From Aquimarina sp. RZ0 (lineage in GTDB: Bacteria > Bacteroidota > Bacteroidia > Flavobacteriales > Flavobacteriaceae): a DNA stretch of 50,999 bases. Where the stretch lies: NCBI RefSeq assembly GCF_008370685.1, contig NZ_VTZU01000051.1:1-50999 (forward strand). The letters are read 5' to 3'. This document shows, in pieces, positions 16,470-25,382 of the stretch (the stretch's first letter is position 1; each line of letters begins with the position of its first letter). Position numbers and translations under genes: made by a program. Below the pieces are notes generated by a model. It made no database searches. It saw only the letters and a program-made list of their open reading frames with translations, and was not told where the DNA came from.

Positions 16470-17657
16470 ATGCTAGAAAAAATTAAAAACAGGTGTAAAA
16501 CCTCCTCTATACAATATTCTTTTTATACTCAAATAAAAGACATCCCTACTGCAGATTGGAATACTATTAATCCTAATAATAATCTTTTTCTTTCGCTCAT
16601 ATATCTTAAAACTCTGGAAAACTCCTTGTCAGCGCATATTAGTTTTAGGTATATCATATTTTATAATAATGATATTCCTGTAGCAATTGCTGCCGCGCAA
16701 CTCATTAAATTTAATCCTAACGAATTAAAACTTCAAGAATTTCCTTGTAAAATAAGTGATGCTGTCAGAAATCTTTTACTAAAAAACATGGATGTCAGAG
16801 TGCTTGTTTGTGGCAACTTATTTTCTTGTGGCGAACACGGTTTTATGTACTCTAATAAAATTGATGCTACTGAAGCATTTGAAAACTTATCATATGCGCT
16901 TCGTGAAATACGTAAGACAGAATCATCAGATAAGCCATCCTTTATTTTACTAAAAGAATTTTGGCCCGAATCATTTAACACGAGTGATTCAATAAAAAAA
17001 CAAGATTTTAGAGAGTTTAGAATCGATGTTAATATGGTATTACAATTACAGGATGATTGGAATCATTTTGATGATTATCTATGTAGTATGAAAACTAAAT
17101 TTAGAACCAGAGCAAAAAAAGTGTTTAAAAATTCTTCTGATATCGTTGTTAAAGACTTTAGCTCAGAAGACATCGCTTACTATAAAAATGACATCAATAC
17201 CTTGTATCTATCTGTTATTGAGAAAGCAGAATTTAAAATAGGAAAGCTCGATGCTTCTACCTTCAAAAATCTTAAAAAAAATCTGACTGATACCTTTATT
17301 TTTAAAGGTTATTTCCTAAATAATAAATTAGTCGGTTTTACCACTTCATTTGTTTTGGAAAATGCATTAGAAGCCAATCATATAGGTATCGATTATCAAT
17401 ACAACAAAACCTACGATATTTACCAGAAAATGTTATATGACTATGTGGAAATTGCTCTTGCAAAAAAAGTATCAGCGCTAAGGCTCGGTAGGACAGCAGA
17501 AATTATCAAAAGCTGTGTAGGTGCTAAACCAATAGAAATGAAACTTTATGTTCGACATGGCAATCCAATTTCTAACAAGCTACTAAAACCATTGATCGAT
17601 TTTATTTCTCCAAATGAATATGAAATAAGAAATCCATTTAAAATACAGTTAGACTAA
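16470..17657 (+). CDS. GNAT / FemAB-like acyltransferase
   Basis: The 395-residue protein contains no membrane segment. The C-terminal half (about 215-375) resembles a GNAT or FemAB-type acyltransferase fold: FRTRAKKVFKNSSD, a central GYFLNNKLVGFTTSFVL strand pair and DIYQKMLYDYVEIAL. The N-terminal half looks like the companion domain of Bacteroidetes two-domain GNAT proteins. The substrate is unknown. It ends 2 nt before the next gene, so the two form an operon. Confidence 0.7.
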   Translation: MLEKIKNRCKTSSIQYSFYTQIKDIPTADWNTINPNNNLFLSLIYLKTLENSLSAHISFRYIIFYNNDIPVAIAAAQLIKFNPNELKLQEFPCKISDAVRNLLLKNMDVRVLVCGNLFSCGEHGFMYSNKIDATEAFENLSYALREIRKTESSDKPSFILLKEFWPESFNTSDSIKKQDFREFRIDVNMVLQLQDDWNHFDDYLCSMKTKFRTRAKKVFKNSSDIVVKDFSSEDIAYYKNDINTLYLSVIEKAEFKIGKLDASTFKNLKKNLTDTFIFKGYFLNNKLVGFTTSFVLENALEANHIGIDYQYNKTYDIYQKMLYDYVEIALAKKVSALRLGRTAEIIKSCVGAKPIEMKLYVRHGNPISNKLLKPLIDFISPNEYEIRNPFKIQLD

Positions 17658-17659
17658 CG

Positions 17660-18673
17660 ATGGATTCATTAACTCAGATTGTTTTAGGCGCTGCTGTAGG
17701 CGAAACGGCCATTGGAAAAAAAGTAGGTAATAAAGCAATGTTATGGGGTGCTATTGCTGGTACTATACCCGATCTTGATGTATTGTTCAAATATTTTGTA
17801 GATAATGTAACAGCCAATGAGCTGCATCGAGGGTTCTCTCATTCAGTTTTATTCTCTATCCTTATGGCTCCTCTCTTGGGCTCGATGGTTGCAAAATTAT
17901 ATAAAAACAAAGAAGCTGACTGGAAAGACTGGACAAAACTCATGTTTCTGGGACTCTTTACTCACCCCATACTTGATGCATTCACAACTTGGGGGACACA
18001 ACTATTTTGGCCATTGAGCTACAAGGTATCGTTTAAAAATATTTTTGTAGTCGATCCTTTGTACACTATCCCATTTTTGAGTATGGTTATTCTTGCTATG
18101 TTTTATAAACGAACAGATCCTAAAAGAAGAAAATTAAATAACCTGGGATTAATTGTGAGTAGTATATATATGATAATTACAGTAGGATTTAAATGGTATA
18201 CCTACCGTATATTTCAGAACAGTTTAGAAAACCAAGGTATTATCTACAAAGAAATTCAAACAAAGCCTACACCTCTTAACAGTCTATTATGGACAACAAA
18301 TGTAGAAACAGAAAATTCATTTATGATCGGTTATTATTCTCTCCTGGATGATGATAATGCTATTAACTTTACTGAATATCCTAAAAACCATTACCTAATA
18401 CAATCTATGAAAAATGACCCTTTAATTTCCAGATTAATTAAATTATCCCAAGGGTGGTATACCATTGAAAACAAAAACGGTAAGATTATATTTAATGATC
18501 TTAGGTTTGGACAATTAGGTATAAATACGGAGAATGGTCGTTTTGTATTTAGTTATGAACTTTACTACGATGCTAACGGAAAGTTACAGGCCAGAGAAAG
18601 AAAACCTGACATTCAAAAAGTTTCTCCTTTATTAAAAAAGCTTTTCACAAGAGTTTTAGGCAATAAATTATAA
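17660..18673 (+). CDS. YdjM-like membrane-bound metal-dependent hydrolase
   Basis: The 337-residue inner-membrane protein matches the family annotated as LexA-binding/YdjM metal-dependent hydrolases. Motifs are PDLD near residue 35, HRGFSHS near 55, HPILDAFTTWGTQLFWP near 95-110 and DPLYT near 130, with membrane helices between. The C-terminal third is soluble. The His/Asp motifs suggest metal binding, as in phospholipase-C-like folds, but the reaction is not established. It is co-transcribed with the GNAT gene. Confidence 0.85.
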   Translation: MDSLTQIVLGAAVGETAIGKKVGNKAMLWGAIAGTIPDLDVLFKYFVDNVTANELHRGFSHSVLFSILMAPLLGSMVAKLYKNKEADWKDWTKLMFLGLFTHPILDAFTTWGTQLFWPLSYKVSFKNIFVVDPLYTIPFLSMVILAMFYKRTDPKRRKLNNLGLIVSSIYMIITVGFKWYTYRIFQNSLENQGIIYKEIQTKPTPLNSLLWTTNVETENSFMIGYYSLLDDDNAINFTEYPKNHYLIQSMKNDPLISRLIKLSQGWYTIENKNGKIIFNDLRFGQLGINTENGRFVFSYELYYDANGKLQARERKPDIQKVSPLLKKLFTRVLGNKL

Positions 18674-18704
18674 AAAAAGAGATGTAAAAACCACCTCTTT
18701 TATA
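18672..18704. terminator. Putative bidirectional terminator
   Basis: AAAAAAAGAG and CTCTTTT form an imperfect A/T-flanked stem between the convergent genes ending at 18673 and 18721. A-runs on one side and T-runs on the other suit termination in both directions. Confidence 0.5.
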
Positions 18705-18720
18705 TATAGCATAAACATTT

Positions 18721-19221
18721 CTAAGCAAAATGACAGATCACACCTCCCATGAATGCAAGACAGACTACCCAGTAGCCTACATTAACCAATATGTACTTAA
18801 ACCCTTTTCTTTCGAACATAGCATTTGTTCCCAATACAGGTAAAACTACCATAAGTCCTATCATAGTACCGTGAAGAGCTCCGTGACCAAAGGTTCTAAA
18901 ATTACCTCCATATTTATTCATAAAATCTTGGGCATATTGATATGTTTCTGTGCCCTCTTTCATCAAATCAGGGTCATTCATTAAAGTAGAGAAAAAACCA
19001 AATTGATGAATTACAAAAGTGTTTAAAATAAAAGCTAAAAAAAAACTAAATACATAACTAAGACTAAAAATCAAAGCCATATTACTTCCTTTTAAATCTT
19101 CTTCAGTAAAACCACATGCGTTCATCCAAGCAGTACCAAAAACTTTTGGATTATACCAGATAAAACCTAAAATCATGGGTATGAGTGCTGCAATAGCAGT
19201 AATTAAAAAATTGAATTCCAT
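18721..19221 (-). CDS. DUF1761 membrane protein
   Basis: The 166-residue protein has four predicted membrane segments and the DUF1761 start pattern: a first helix with ALIPMILGFIWYNPKVFGTAWM, with further conserved aromatics. The function is unknown; it is an inner-membrane protein. It has its own strong promoter overlapping the end of the upstream lysE gene. Confidence 0.85.
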   Translation of the reverse strand: MEFNFLITAIAALIPMILGFIWYNPKVFGTAWMNACGFTEEDLKGSNMALIFSLSYVFSFFLAFILNTFVIHQFGFFSTLMNDPDLMKEGTETYQYAQDFMNKYGGNFRTFGHGALHGTMIGLMVVLPVLGTNAMFERKGFKYILVNVGYWVVCLAFMGGVICHFA

Positions 19222-19247
19222 ATTGGTTTATTTTTAAAGTTGTAAAC

Positions 19248-19280
19248 CAAATATAACCAAAAAGTTTGTGTTTTTACAAA
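19248..19280 (-). promoter_or_regulatory. Bacteroidetes promoter of the DUF1761 gene, -33 box inside lysE
   Basis: On the minus strand TTTG (19277-19280) lies 21 nt before TATATTTG (19248-19255). Both boxes match consensus. The -33 box is part of the last two codons of lysE. The predicted start of transcription is about 20 nt before the ATG. Confidence 0.7.
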
Positions 19281-19873
19281 ACTGCTGATAGCACCCGCAC
19301 CGCAAATACTAATAAAACAACACCTGTTATCTTAAAGAAGATCAGGAGTTTATTTTCTGAAACAAGTTTTTTTACCTTTTTTGACAAAAATACTTTGAAC
19401 AAATCAGTAATCAGAATACCTAAAAGTACAGAGCCAATAAAAACCCCTAATAATCCAGGCTCATCATATTTGGTTTGCCCGTATTTAAATATCCATATCC
19501 AAACTATAAAAACGAAGGGATTAAAAAAATTCACGCTAAAACCTTTTATAAAAAAAGTACTTATCGCAGAAGAAGAAGTAGCTATTTCATTTATGATCTT
19601 AACTTTTTTAAACAGATAATAAAACCCTAGTGCAACTAATATAAGACTCCCCACAATTCCTATCCAAAATTGATTTTGTGATGCAATCATAAAAGAAGAC
19701 AGGCCATAATAACATAAGACAGCACAAACAAGATCACTAATAATGATCCCCAACGCCACAGAAACGCCCGCTTTTACACCGTACTGAAGACTACTATTGA
19801 GCAACAAGAAGAATACAGGGCCTACAAAAATGATCATCCCTAATCCTATCCCAAAACCTTCTATAAAAGCCAT
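19274..19873 (-). CDS. LysE-family amino-acid/metabolite exporter
   Basis: The 199-residue protein has about six membrane helices. It shows the LysE/RhtB start pattern: a Gly-rich first helix IGLGMIIFVGPVFFLLLNSSLQYG, then GVKAGVSVALGIIISDLV. The middle FFIKGFSVNFFNPFVFIVWIW segment with NPF is typical of the family. Members export amino acids such as lysine, threonine or homoserine; the substrate here is unknown. A perfect 21-bp hairpin lies 5 nt upstream of the start codon. Confidence 0.85.
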   Translation of the reverse strand: MAFIEGFGIGLGMIIFVGPVFFLLLNSSLQYGVKAGVSVALGIIISDLVCAVLCYYGLSSFMIASQNQFWIGIVGSLILVALGFYYLFKKVKIINEIATSSSAISTFFIKGFSVNFFNPFVFIVWIWIFKYGQTKYDEPGLLGVFIGSVLLGILITDLFKVFLSKKVKKLVSENKLLIFFKITGVVLLVFAVRVLSAVL

Positions 19874-19878
19874 AAACT

Positions 19879-19927
19879 ATAAATAACTATTATATCTATT
19901 GTAAATATAGATATAATAGTTATTTAT
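19879..19927 (-). promoter_or_regulatory. Perfect 21-bp inverted repeat in the lysE leader
   Basis: ATAAATAACTATTATATCTA plus T (19879-19899) and its exact complement (19907-19927) are separated by 7 nt. The inner arm ends 5 nt before the lysE start codon. If transcribed, the hairpin would hide the ribosome entry site. As DNA it could be an operator. Confidence 0.6.
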
Positions 19928-19954
19928 GAATGACTTATTACTTTAATTTCCAGC

Positions 19955-19988
19955 TGGAGCATTTTTACATCTCGATTATCGAATAAAA
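19955..19988 (+). repeat. Hairpin repeat family A, copy 2 (3' fragment)
   Basis: Only the last third of the unit remains (GGAGCATTTTTACATCTCGA then TTATCGAATAAAA). The third hairpin CTCGAT/ATCGA(A) has one changed base. It lies between lysE and the lipoprotein gene at 19990, almost touching the stop codon of the latter. Confidence 0.6.
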
Positions 19989-19989
19989 T

Positions 19990-20439
19990 CTATTTCTTAC
20001 ATTGCTGAAGCCCATCGTAATAAATACGATAATCTATTTTAGAAATTACTTCTCCAATCTTGTCAAGAACAATAGCAGATCCATCTGCAAAATTAGTATA
20101 CGGAACCACTTTCTTAGAATATCCCTTATACACAACCTCCAGGTAACTATCTTCTTTAATCTTTGATACATCCACCGCAAGTTCAAACTTACCTTTAGTA
20201 TTAGAAGAAGTACCTACACATTGGTTCGTATCAATAACCAATCGTATGGCTGCATATGCCAATTTGGCTCTTTTCTTATTCGTTATCTTACCACTAATGA
20301 TAATTTTACCTTGATCTTCATTAAGAACCTCTAAACTTTCTGTTTCGTTAACTGTTTCTTTACCCTGTTGCGATTTACAGGAAATAAGAAAAACACTAAC
20401 TAAAGAAAATAAAATTACTGATTTCATAGGTTTGTTCAT
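19990..20439 (-). CDS. Lipoprotein with carboxypeptidase-regulatory-like beta domain
   Basis: The 149-residue protein has a lipobox (FLISC, C21). Residues about 45-120 resemble a small beta-sandwich of the CarboxypepD_reg type: IISGKITNKKRAKLAYAAIRLV, then TNTKGKFELAVD-like turns and YKGY. Such domains are common in Bacteroidetes envelope proteins. M5 (at 20427) is an alternative start that keeps the signal peptide. It is monocistronic; the function is unknown. Confidence 0.65.
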   Translation of the reverse strand: MNKPMKSVILFSLVSVFLISCKSQQGKETVNETESLEVLNEDQGKIIISGKITNKKRAKLAYAAIRLVIDTNQCVGTSSNTKGKFELAVDVSKIKEDSYLEVVYKGYSKKVVPYTNFADGSAIVLDKIGEVISKIDYRIYYDGLQQCKK

Positions 20440-20933
20440 TTATTAATATATTTAGGTCATACTATTTTTAGGAAAATATTATCTTAAGCTTATTTCTATT
20501 TTTTATAACAAAGTATTTATAAATGTAAAATTATTGCCTACATCCAGGCATATTTATTAACTTAATTACATATCGCCGACAAAATACAAGAAAACTCTTT
20601 TAAAATCCTAGTTAAGTTACAAAAAAAACACTTCTTTGCAGTAATTTCTTGCAGATACGCAAAAAAATAAGTAAATCATAAATCACACTAATTTTAATCT
20701 TTATTTTATACAAATTATGTTGAAAATATATGGATTTCAAAAAAAAAGAATTAAACATACCAATGTACTCAATGGTAATGTGGTTTACTTTTTTATTCTA
20801 CCGAAAAATAGCTTTTTTTTTGATTAGTTGTAGTATTTAAAAATGATAAAAACTAATATTATTAGTCATATAACTAATCGCTTCCAGATTTCATTTTAGT
20901 CCATCAGATTTTTTATCAAAATACTATATTCAA
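20440..20933. other. Gene-free spacer with weak inverted repeat
   Basis: This 494-bp AT-rich spacer holds no gene I can support. GATTAGTT (20822-20829) and AACTAATC (20872-20879) form a small inverted repeat with a 42-nt loop. A family C element begins at 20934. Confidence 0.5.
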
Positions 20934-21092
20934 TGAACTCATCTTGAGTAGTTGTTTTAAACCGAAAAAGTTTGGTTTTTGTACTGTAATGAAGTAGTTT
21001 TTTTCAGTATAGCCATAGCGTTAAAAAAAACGACAAAATTAGAGTGTAAAATGTAAATTTTGTAGGTCAGAGCATTACTCAAGATGAGTTCA
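20934..21092. repeat. MITE-like element, family C, copy 2
   Basis: This 159-bp element has near-perfect ends: TGAACTCATCTTGAGTA on the left and TTACTCAAGATGAGTTCA on the right. The interior AGTATAGCCATAGCGTTAAA and AAAATGTAAATTTTGTAGGTC match the copy at 13432 in the same orientation. It ends about 100 nt before the biotin-carrier gene. Confidence 0.7.
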
Positions 21093-21190
21093 AGAGTATA
21101 AAACTCTCAATAAACTCATAATTAATTTGTTTTTTTCTAATAAATAACCCTATTTAGCTATACTATTCAAGTATTAAATACTACATTATC

Positions 21191-21676
21191 ATGGGCGACA
21201 ACTATAAGGTAAAGGTCAATAATAGTATCAAAATTGATATTAATGAAGAAGATGTGAATAAATTAGATATACTATCTACCTCATTATCAAAATATCACAT
21301 ACTCGATAATAATAAATCTTTTCATACAGAAATTATAAGTTCTAATTTTAATGACAAAAGCTATACGGTAAAAGTAAACTCTAATGTCTATGATGTTACT
21401 ATTGCCAATGGATTAGATCAGATGATCACGGATATGGGGTTTTCTATTGGTGTTTCCAAACAAGTGAACATCATTAAATCCCCCATGCCAGGTCTCATTA
21501 TTGATATTCAGGTAGAAGTAGGACAATCAGTAAAGCAGGACGATTATCTGTTGATATTAGAAGCTATGAAAATGGAAAATATTATTACTTCTCCCAGAGA
21601 AGGTATTATTAAATCAATCAATGTTGTTACAGGAGAAGCCGTAGATAAAGGGAGGCTATTAATAGAATTCGAATAA
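21191..21676 (+). CDS. Biotin carboxyl carrier subunit of an acyl-CoA carboxylase
   Basis: The 161-residue protein ends in a biotinyl domain (about 92-161) with PMPGLI and the biotinylation motif EAMKMEN, with Lys127 as the modified residue. The N-terminal 80 residues are the linker and tether region typical of flavobacterial carrier subunits. It carries CO2 as carboxybiotin from the biotin carboxylase to the carboxyltransferase, both encoded just downstream. A repeat-filled gap of 307 bp separates it from the carboxylase gene. Confidence 0.92.
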   Translation: MGDNYKVKVNNSIKIDINEEDVNKLDILSTSLSKYHILDNNKSFHTEIISSNFNDKSYTVKVNSNVYDVTIANGLDQMITDMGFSIGVSKQVNIIKSPMPGLIIDIQVEVGQSVKQDDYLLILEAMKMENIITSPREGIIKSINVVTGEAVDKGRLLIEFE

Positions 21677-21739
21677 TTCCAGTATTTCAATGCTTACTAG
21701 AATGTACTCAAAAGAGAACAAAAAATTTTCAGATTAGAC

Positions 21740-21838
21740 CAAAAAAAATTCAACATAGCCTTACGGTTAATTTTATTTTGAAGAACCCCATAAAAAAAAT
21801 ATGATTTGATTGGGTAATTTAAGTTGAAAAATGGTATA
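21740..21838. repeat. MITE-like element, family E, truncated copy 2
   Basis: The interior ATAGCCTTACGGTTAATTTT ATTTTGAAG and the end TGGGTAATTTAAGTTGAAAA ATGGTATA match one half of the 39.12-kb copy in reverse orientation. The other terminal repeat is missing. It lies between the first two carboxylase genes. Confidence 0.5.
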
Positions 21839-21863
21839 AAATATAATGCATTTATAGAGAGGT

Positions 21864-21964
21864 AGTAAACTATCTCGGGGCAAGCCCACGAGGCATTTAT
21901 TGAAAAAAAAATTTTGATTTCGAGGCAAGCCTCGGAGCATTTAAATCTCGATTATCGAGTAAAA
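21864..21964 (+). repeat. Hairpin repeat family A, copy 3 (best conserved)
   Basis: All three hairpins are intact or nearly so: CTCGGGGC/GCCCACGAG, then CGAGGC-AA-GCCTCG, then CTCGAT-TA-TCGAG followed by TAAAA. It ends 19 nt before the start codon of the biotin carboxylase gene, so it must lie in the transcript of the carboxylase operon if the genes are co-transcribed. Confidence 0.8.
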
Positions 21965-21983
21965 CGAAAACAAAAGTAAACTG

Positions 21984-23426
21984 ATGAAAAAAATATTAGT
22001 AGCTAATAGAGGTGAAATTGCTATCAGAGTAATGAAAACAGCCAAAAGCATGGGTATCAAAACTGTAGCTATATATTCTACAATTGATAGGAATGCACCC
22101 CACGTAAGATTTGCTGATCAAGCAATTTGTGTTGGTGAAGCTCCCTCTAGTCAATCATATCTGTTAGGGACTAAAATTATTGAAGTTGCCAAACAACTTA
22201 ATGTAGATGCTATACATCCTGGTTATGGCTTTTTGAGTGAAAACGCGGATTTTGCTGAACAAGTCACACAAAATAATATCATATTTATTGGACCTAAACC
22301 CAAAGCTATACGAGTTATGGGTAGTAAATTAGCAGCAAAAGAAGCTGTAAAAGCCTATAATATCCCAATGGTTCCTGGAATAGATCAAGCAATAACTGAT
22401 GTCGTAAAAGCTAAAGAAATTGCAAACAAAATTGGATTCCCAATCTTGATAAAAGCATCTGCTGGTGGTGGTGGAAAAGGAATGAGGATAGTAGAAAAGG
22501 AAAACGACCTCGAATCACAGATGCAACGTGCAATTAGTGAAGCTACCTCTGCCTTTGGAGATGGTTCTGTTTTTATTGAGAAATATGTGGCATCTCCAAG
22601 GCATATAGAAATCCAGATAATGGCAGATAATTATGGGAATACAATTCATTTATTTGAGCGAGAGTGCAGTGTACAGCGACGTCATCAAAAAGTGGTCGAA
22701 GAAGCACCTTCGAGTATTTTAACCCCCGAACTAAGAGCCAAAATGGGAGAAGCCGCCATTAAGGTAGCAAAAGCCTGTGATTATGTAGGAGCGGGAACCG
22801 TTGAGTTTTTACTAGATGAACATAATAACTTCTACTTCCTGGAAATGAACACACGATTACAGGTAGAACATCCTGTAACAGAACTTATTACTGGTATCGA
22901 TTTGGTAGAACAACAAATACGAGTTGCAAGAGAAGAAAAACTTTCTATACAACAAAAAGAGCTACAAATTCAGGGACACGCCTTAGAATTAAGAGTATAT
23001 GCAGAAGATCCCCTGAACGATTTTTTACCCAGTGTAGGAAACCTTAGCACCTACAAAATCCCGGTAGGAACAGGAATTAGAGTAGATAATGGCTTTGAAC
23101 AAGGAATGGATATTCCTATCTATTATGACCCTATGCTTTCAAAATTAATTACTTATGGAAAAACACGCGAAGAAGCAATTGAACTAATGATAGAAGCTAT
23201 CCAGGAATATCATATAGAAGGAATACAAACAACTCTTTCGTTTGGTAAATTTGTTTGTGAACACGAAGCTTTTCGTTCTGGAAAATTTGACACCCATTTT
23301 GTAAAAAAACATTATACTCCAGAATCTTTACAAATTGAAAAAGAAAAAGAAGCTAAAATAGCTGCAATGATAGCCATGAAACAGTATTTTAAAGATCAAA
23401 AAACAGTAAGAGTACCCATAAACTAA
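21984..23426 (+). CDS. accC: Biotin carboxylase subunit of acyl-CoA carboxylase
   Basis: The 480-residue protein is a full-length biotin carboxylase with an ATP-grasp fold. It has the N-terminal ANRGEIAIRVMKT, the ATP loop KASAGGGGKGMR (about 155-166), ERECSVQRRHQK, and the active-site segment EMNTRLQVEHPVTE (about 286-299). It carboxylates the biotin on the carrier subunit using ATP and bicarbonate. The C-terminus is slightly longer than the 449-residue E. coli AccC, as usual for acyl-CoA carboxylase types. The symbol is generic; it may serve propionyl-CoA carboxylase. Confidence 0.95.
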   Translation: MKKILVANRGEIAIRVMKTAKSMGIKTVAIYSTIDRNAPHVRFADQAICVGEAPSSQSYLLGTKIIEVAKQLNVDAIHPGYGFLSENADFAEQVTQNNIIFIGPKPKAIRVMGSKLAAKEAVKAYNIPMVPGIDQAITDVVKAKEIANKIGFPILIKASAGGGGKGMRIVEKENDLESQMQRAISEATSAFGDGSVFIEKYVASPRHIEIQIMADNYGNTIHLFERECSVQRRHQKVVEEAPSSILTPELRAKMGEAAIKVAKACDYVGAGTVEFLLDEHNNFYFLEMNTRLQVEHPVTELITGIDLVEQQIRVAREEKLSIQQKELQIQGHALELRVYAEDPLNDFLPSVGNLSTYKIPVGTGIRVDNGFEQGMDIPIYYDPMLSKLITYGKTREEAIELMIEAIQEYHIEGIQTTLSFGKFVCEHEAFRSGKFDTHFVKKHYTPESLQIEKEKEAKIAAMIAMKQYFKDQKTVRVPIN

Positions 23427-23430
23427 GCCT

Positions 23431-24972
23431 ATGAATCCTAAAATAACTGCATTACAAGAAAAAATCGAACAAGCTAAGTTAGGTGGTGGCCAAAAACGTA
23501 TAGCAAAACAACACGAAAAGAAAAAATTAACAGCAAGAGAACGTGTATCTTATTTCCTTGATGAAGGATCTTTTGAAGAGATCGGTATTCTGGTAACACA
23601 CAGAACTACTGATTTCGGAATGGAAAAAGAGCTCTATTATGGCGATGGAGTTATCACTGGTTACGGTACTGTGCGTGGTAGACTGGTATATATCTTTGCT
23701 CAAGATTTTACAGTTTTTGGTGGTGCATTATCAGAAACACACGCAGAGAAAATATGCAAAGTGATGGATCTTGCAGTTCAGGTTGGTGCCCCCATTATTG
23801 GATTAAACGACTCTGGTGGTGCACGAATTCAGGAAGGAGTACGATCATTAGGTGGATATGCTGATATTTTTTATAGAAATGTAAGAGCCTCTGGAGTTAT
23901 ACCACAAATTTCTGCAATCATGGGACCTTGTGCAGGTGGAGCTGTTTATTCTCCGGCAATTACCGATTTTACTTTGATGGTCGAAGATACAAGCTATATG
24001 TTTGTTACAGGTCCTAATGTTGTCAAAACGGTAACAAATGAAGAAGTAACATCAGAAGAATTAGGAGGTGCCAGCACCCATTCCTCTAAATCAGGAGTTG
24101 CTCATATTACATCTCCCAATGATATACAATGCCTGGAAGATCTAAAAAAACTACTCAGTTATATCCCGCAAAATAATAAAGAAAAACCAAAAAAAATATC
24201 ATATCCCCTAACAGATGAAATAAGAGATGTACTAACGGATATAATTCCGGATAATCCTAATAAACCTTATGATATGCATGAGGTAATTCACGGAATAATT
24301 GACACAGATTCTTTTTTTGAAATTCATCAAAACTATGCAGAAAATATCATTGTAGGTTTTGCCAGAATCGGAGGTAGAAGCATCGGTATTGTTGCTAATC
24401 AACCTATGTTTCTCGCTGGAGTTCTGGATGTGAATAGTTCTAAAAAAGCAGCTAGATTTACGCGTTTTTGTGATTGTTTTAACATTCCTTTATTAGTAAT
24501 AGTAGATGTTCCGGGATTTCTACCAGGTACCGATCAGGAATGGAATGGGATTATAGTACACGGGGCTAAATTACTATATGCACTAAGTGAAGCGACAGTA
24601 CCACGTGTCACCCTTATTACTCGCAAGGCATATGGTGGAGCATATGATGTGATGAATTCAAAACATATTGGTGCTGATCTAAATTTTGCCTGGCCATCTG
24701 CAGAAATTGCTGTAATGGGAGCAAAAGGTGCCAGCGAAATTATCTTTAGAAAAGAAATTAAGGCTGCCGATGATCCAACTGCTAAACTTTTAGAAAAAGA
24801 ACAGGAGTATGCAGAAAAATTTGCAAATCCGTACAGAGCGGCACAACGTGGCTTTATTGATGAAGTGATACTTCCAAAAAACACACGACGAAAATTAATC
24901 AAAGCTTTTACAATGTTAGAAAATAAAGAAGCCAAACTCCCTAATAAAAAGCACGGTAATATTCCGTTATAA
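23431..24972 (+). CDS. Acyl-CoA (probably propionyl-CoA) carboxylase beta subunit
   Basis: The 513-residue carboxyltransferase transfers CO2 from carboxybiotin to an acyl-CoA. It has crotonase-like N and C halves. Oxyanion-hole Gly pairs lie in LNDSGGARIQEG and MGPCAGGAVYSPA in the first half, and in DVPGFLPGTDQE and RKAYGGAYDVM in the second. It starts 4 nt after the biotin carboxylase stop. Length and motifs fit the propionyl-CoA/acyl-CoA carboxylase beta family rather than AccD. Acyl specificity depends on a pocket residue I cannot assign with certainty. Confidence 0.93.
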   Translation: MNPKITALQEKIEQAKLGGGQKRIAKQHEKKKLTARERVSYFLDEGSFEEIGILVTHRTTDFGMEKELYYGDGVITGYGTVRGRLVYIFAQDFTVFGGALSETHAEKICKVMDLAVQVGAPIIGLNDSGGARIQEGVRSLGGYADIFYRNVRASGVIPQISAIMGPCAGGAVYSPAITDFTLMVEDTSYMFVTGPNVVKTVTNEEVTSEELGGASTHSSKSGVAHITSPNDIQCLEDLKKLLSYIPQNNKEKPKKISYPLTDEIRDVLTDIIPDNPNKPYDMHEVIHGIIDTDSFFEIHQNYAENIIVGFARIGGRSIGIVANQPMFLAGVLDVNSSKKAARFTRFCDCFNIPLLVIVDVPGFLPGTDQEWNGIIVHGAKLLYALSEATVPRVTLITRKAYGGAYDVMNSKHIGADLNFAWPSAEIAVMGAKGASEIIFRKEIKAADDPTAKLLEKEQEYAEKFANPYRAAQRGFIDEVILPKNTRRKLIKAFTMLENKEAKLPNKKHGNIPL

Positions 24973-25069
24973 ATATTAGCTGTAGTTCATTTAATCTATA
25001 TTGCTAATTTTTCATATTCTAAATTGATATCACTAACATCTGAAAATCTGTAAGTAATACGCATATCTT

Positions 25070-25226
25070 AGAGCTTGTTTAAAAACCTTACTTCTTGAAA
25101 ACAAATATTTTAAGAACCGTGAGTCTACTTCAAATAATGTAAATATCTCGATATACTCATCATTTGAAGTGTACTCAGAACCTCAAGCTATTGATTTTCA
25201 ATTTGTATTCTTTTTAAACATACTCT
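25070..25226. repeat. MITE-like element, family B1, copy 2
   Basis: This is the 157-bp inverted copy of 10246-10402. It starts AGAGCTTGTTTAAAAACC and ends TTTTTAAACATACTCT, with the palindromic interior around ATATCTCGATAT. A few substitutions separate the copies. Confidence 0.7.
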
Positions 25227-25382
25227 TAGTCACTTTACATGAGAAATGGTACACCAACTTATTAAAATAATTATTTTTTTTAGGGTATATATGTGAGGTA
25301 AGTGTTTTTATAATATAGAACAACACCTACATAAACATTAATTTAAGGAATAGTTATTTTAAATCAATCTAAATTTAGTCTG

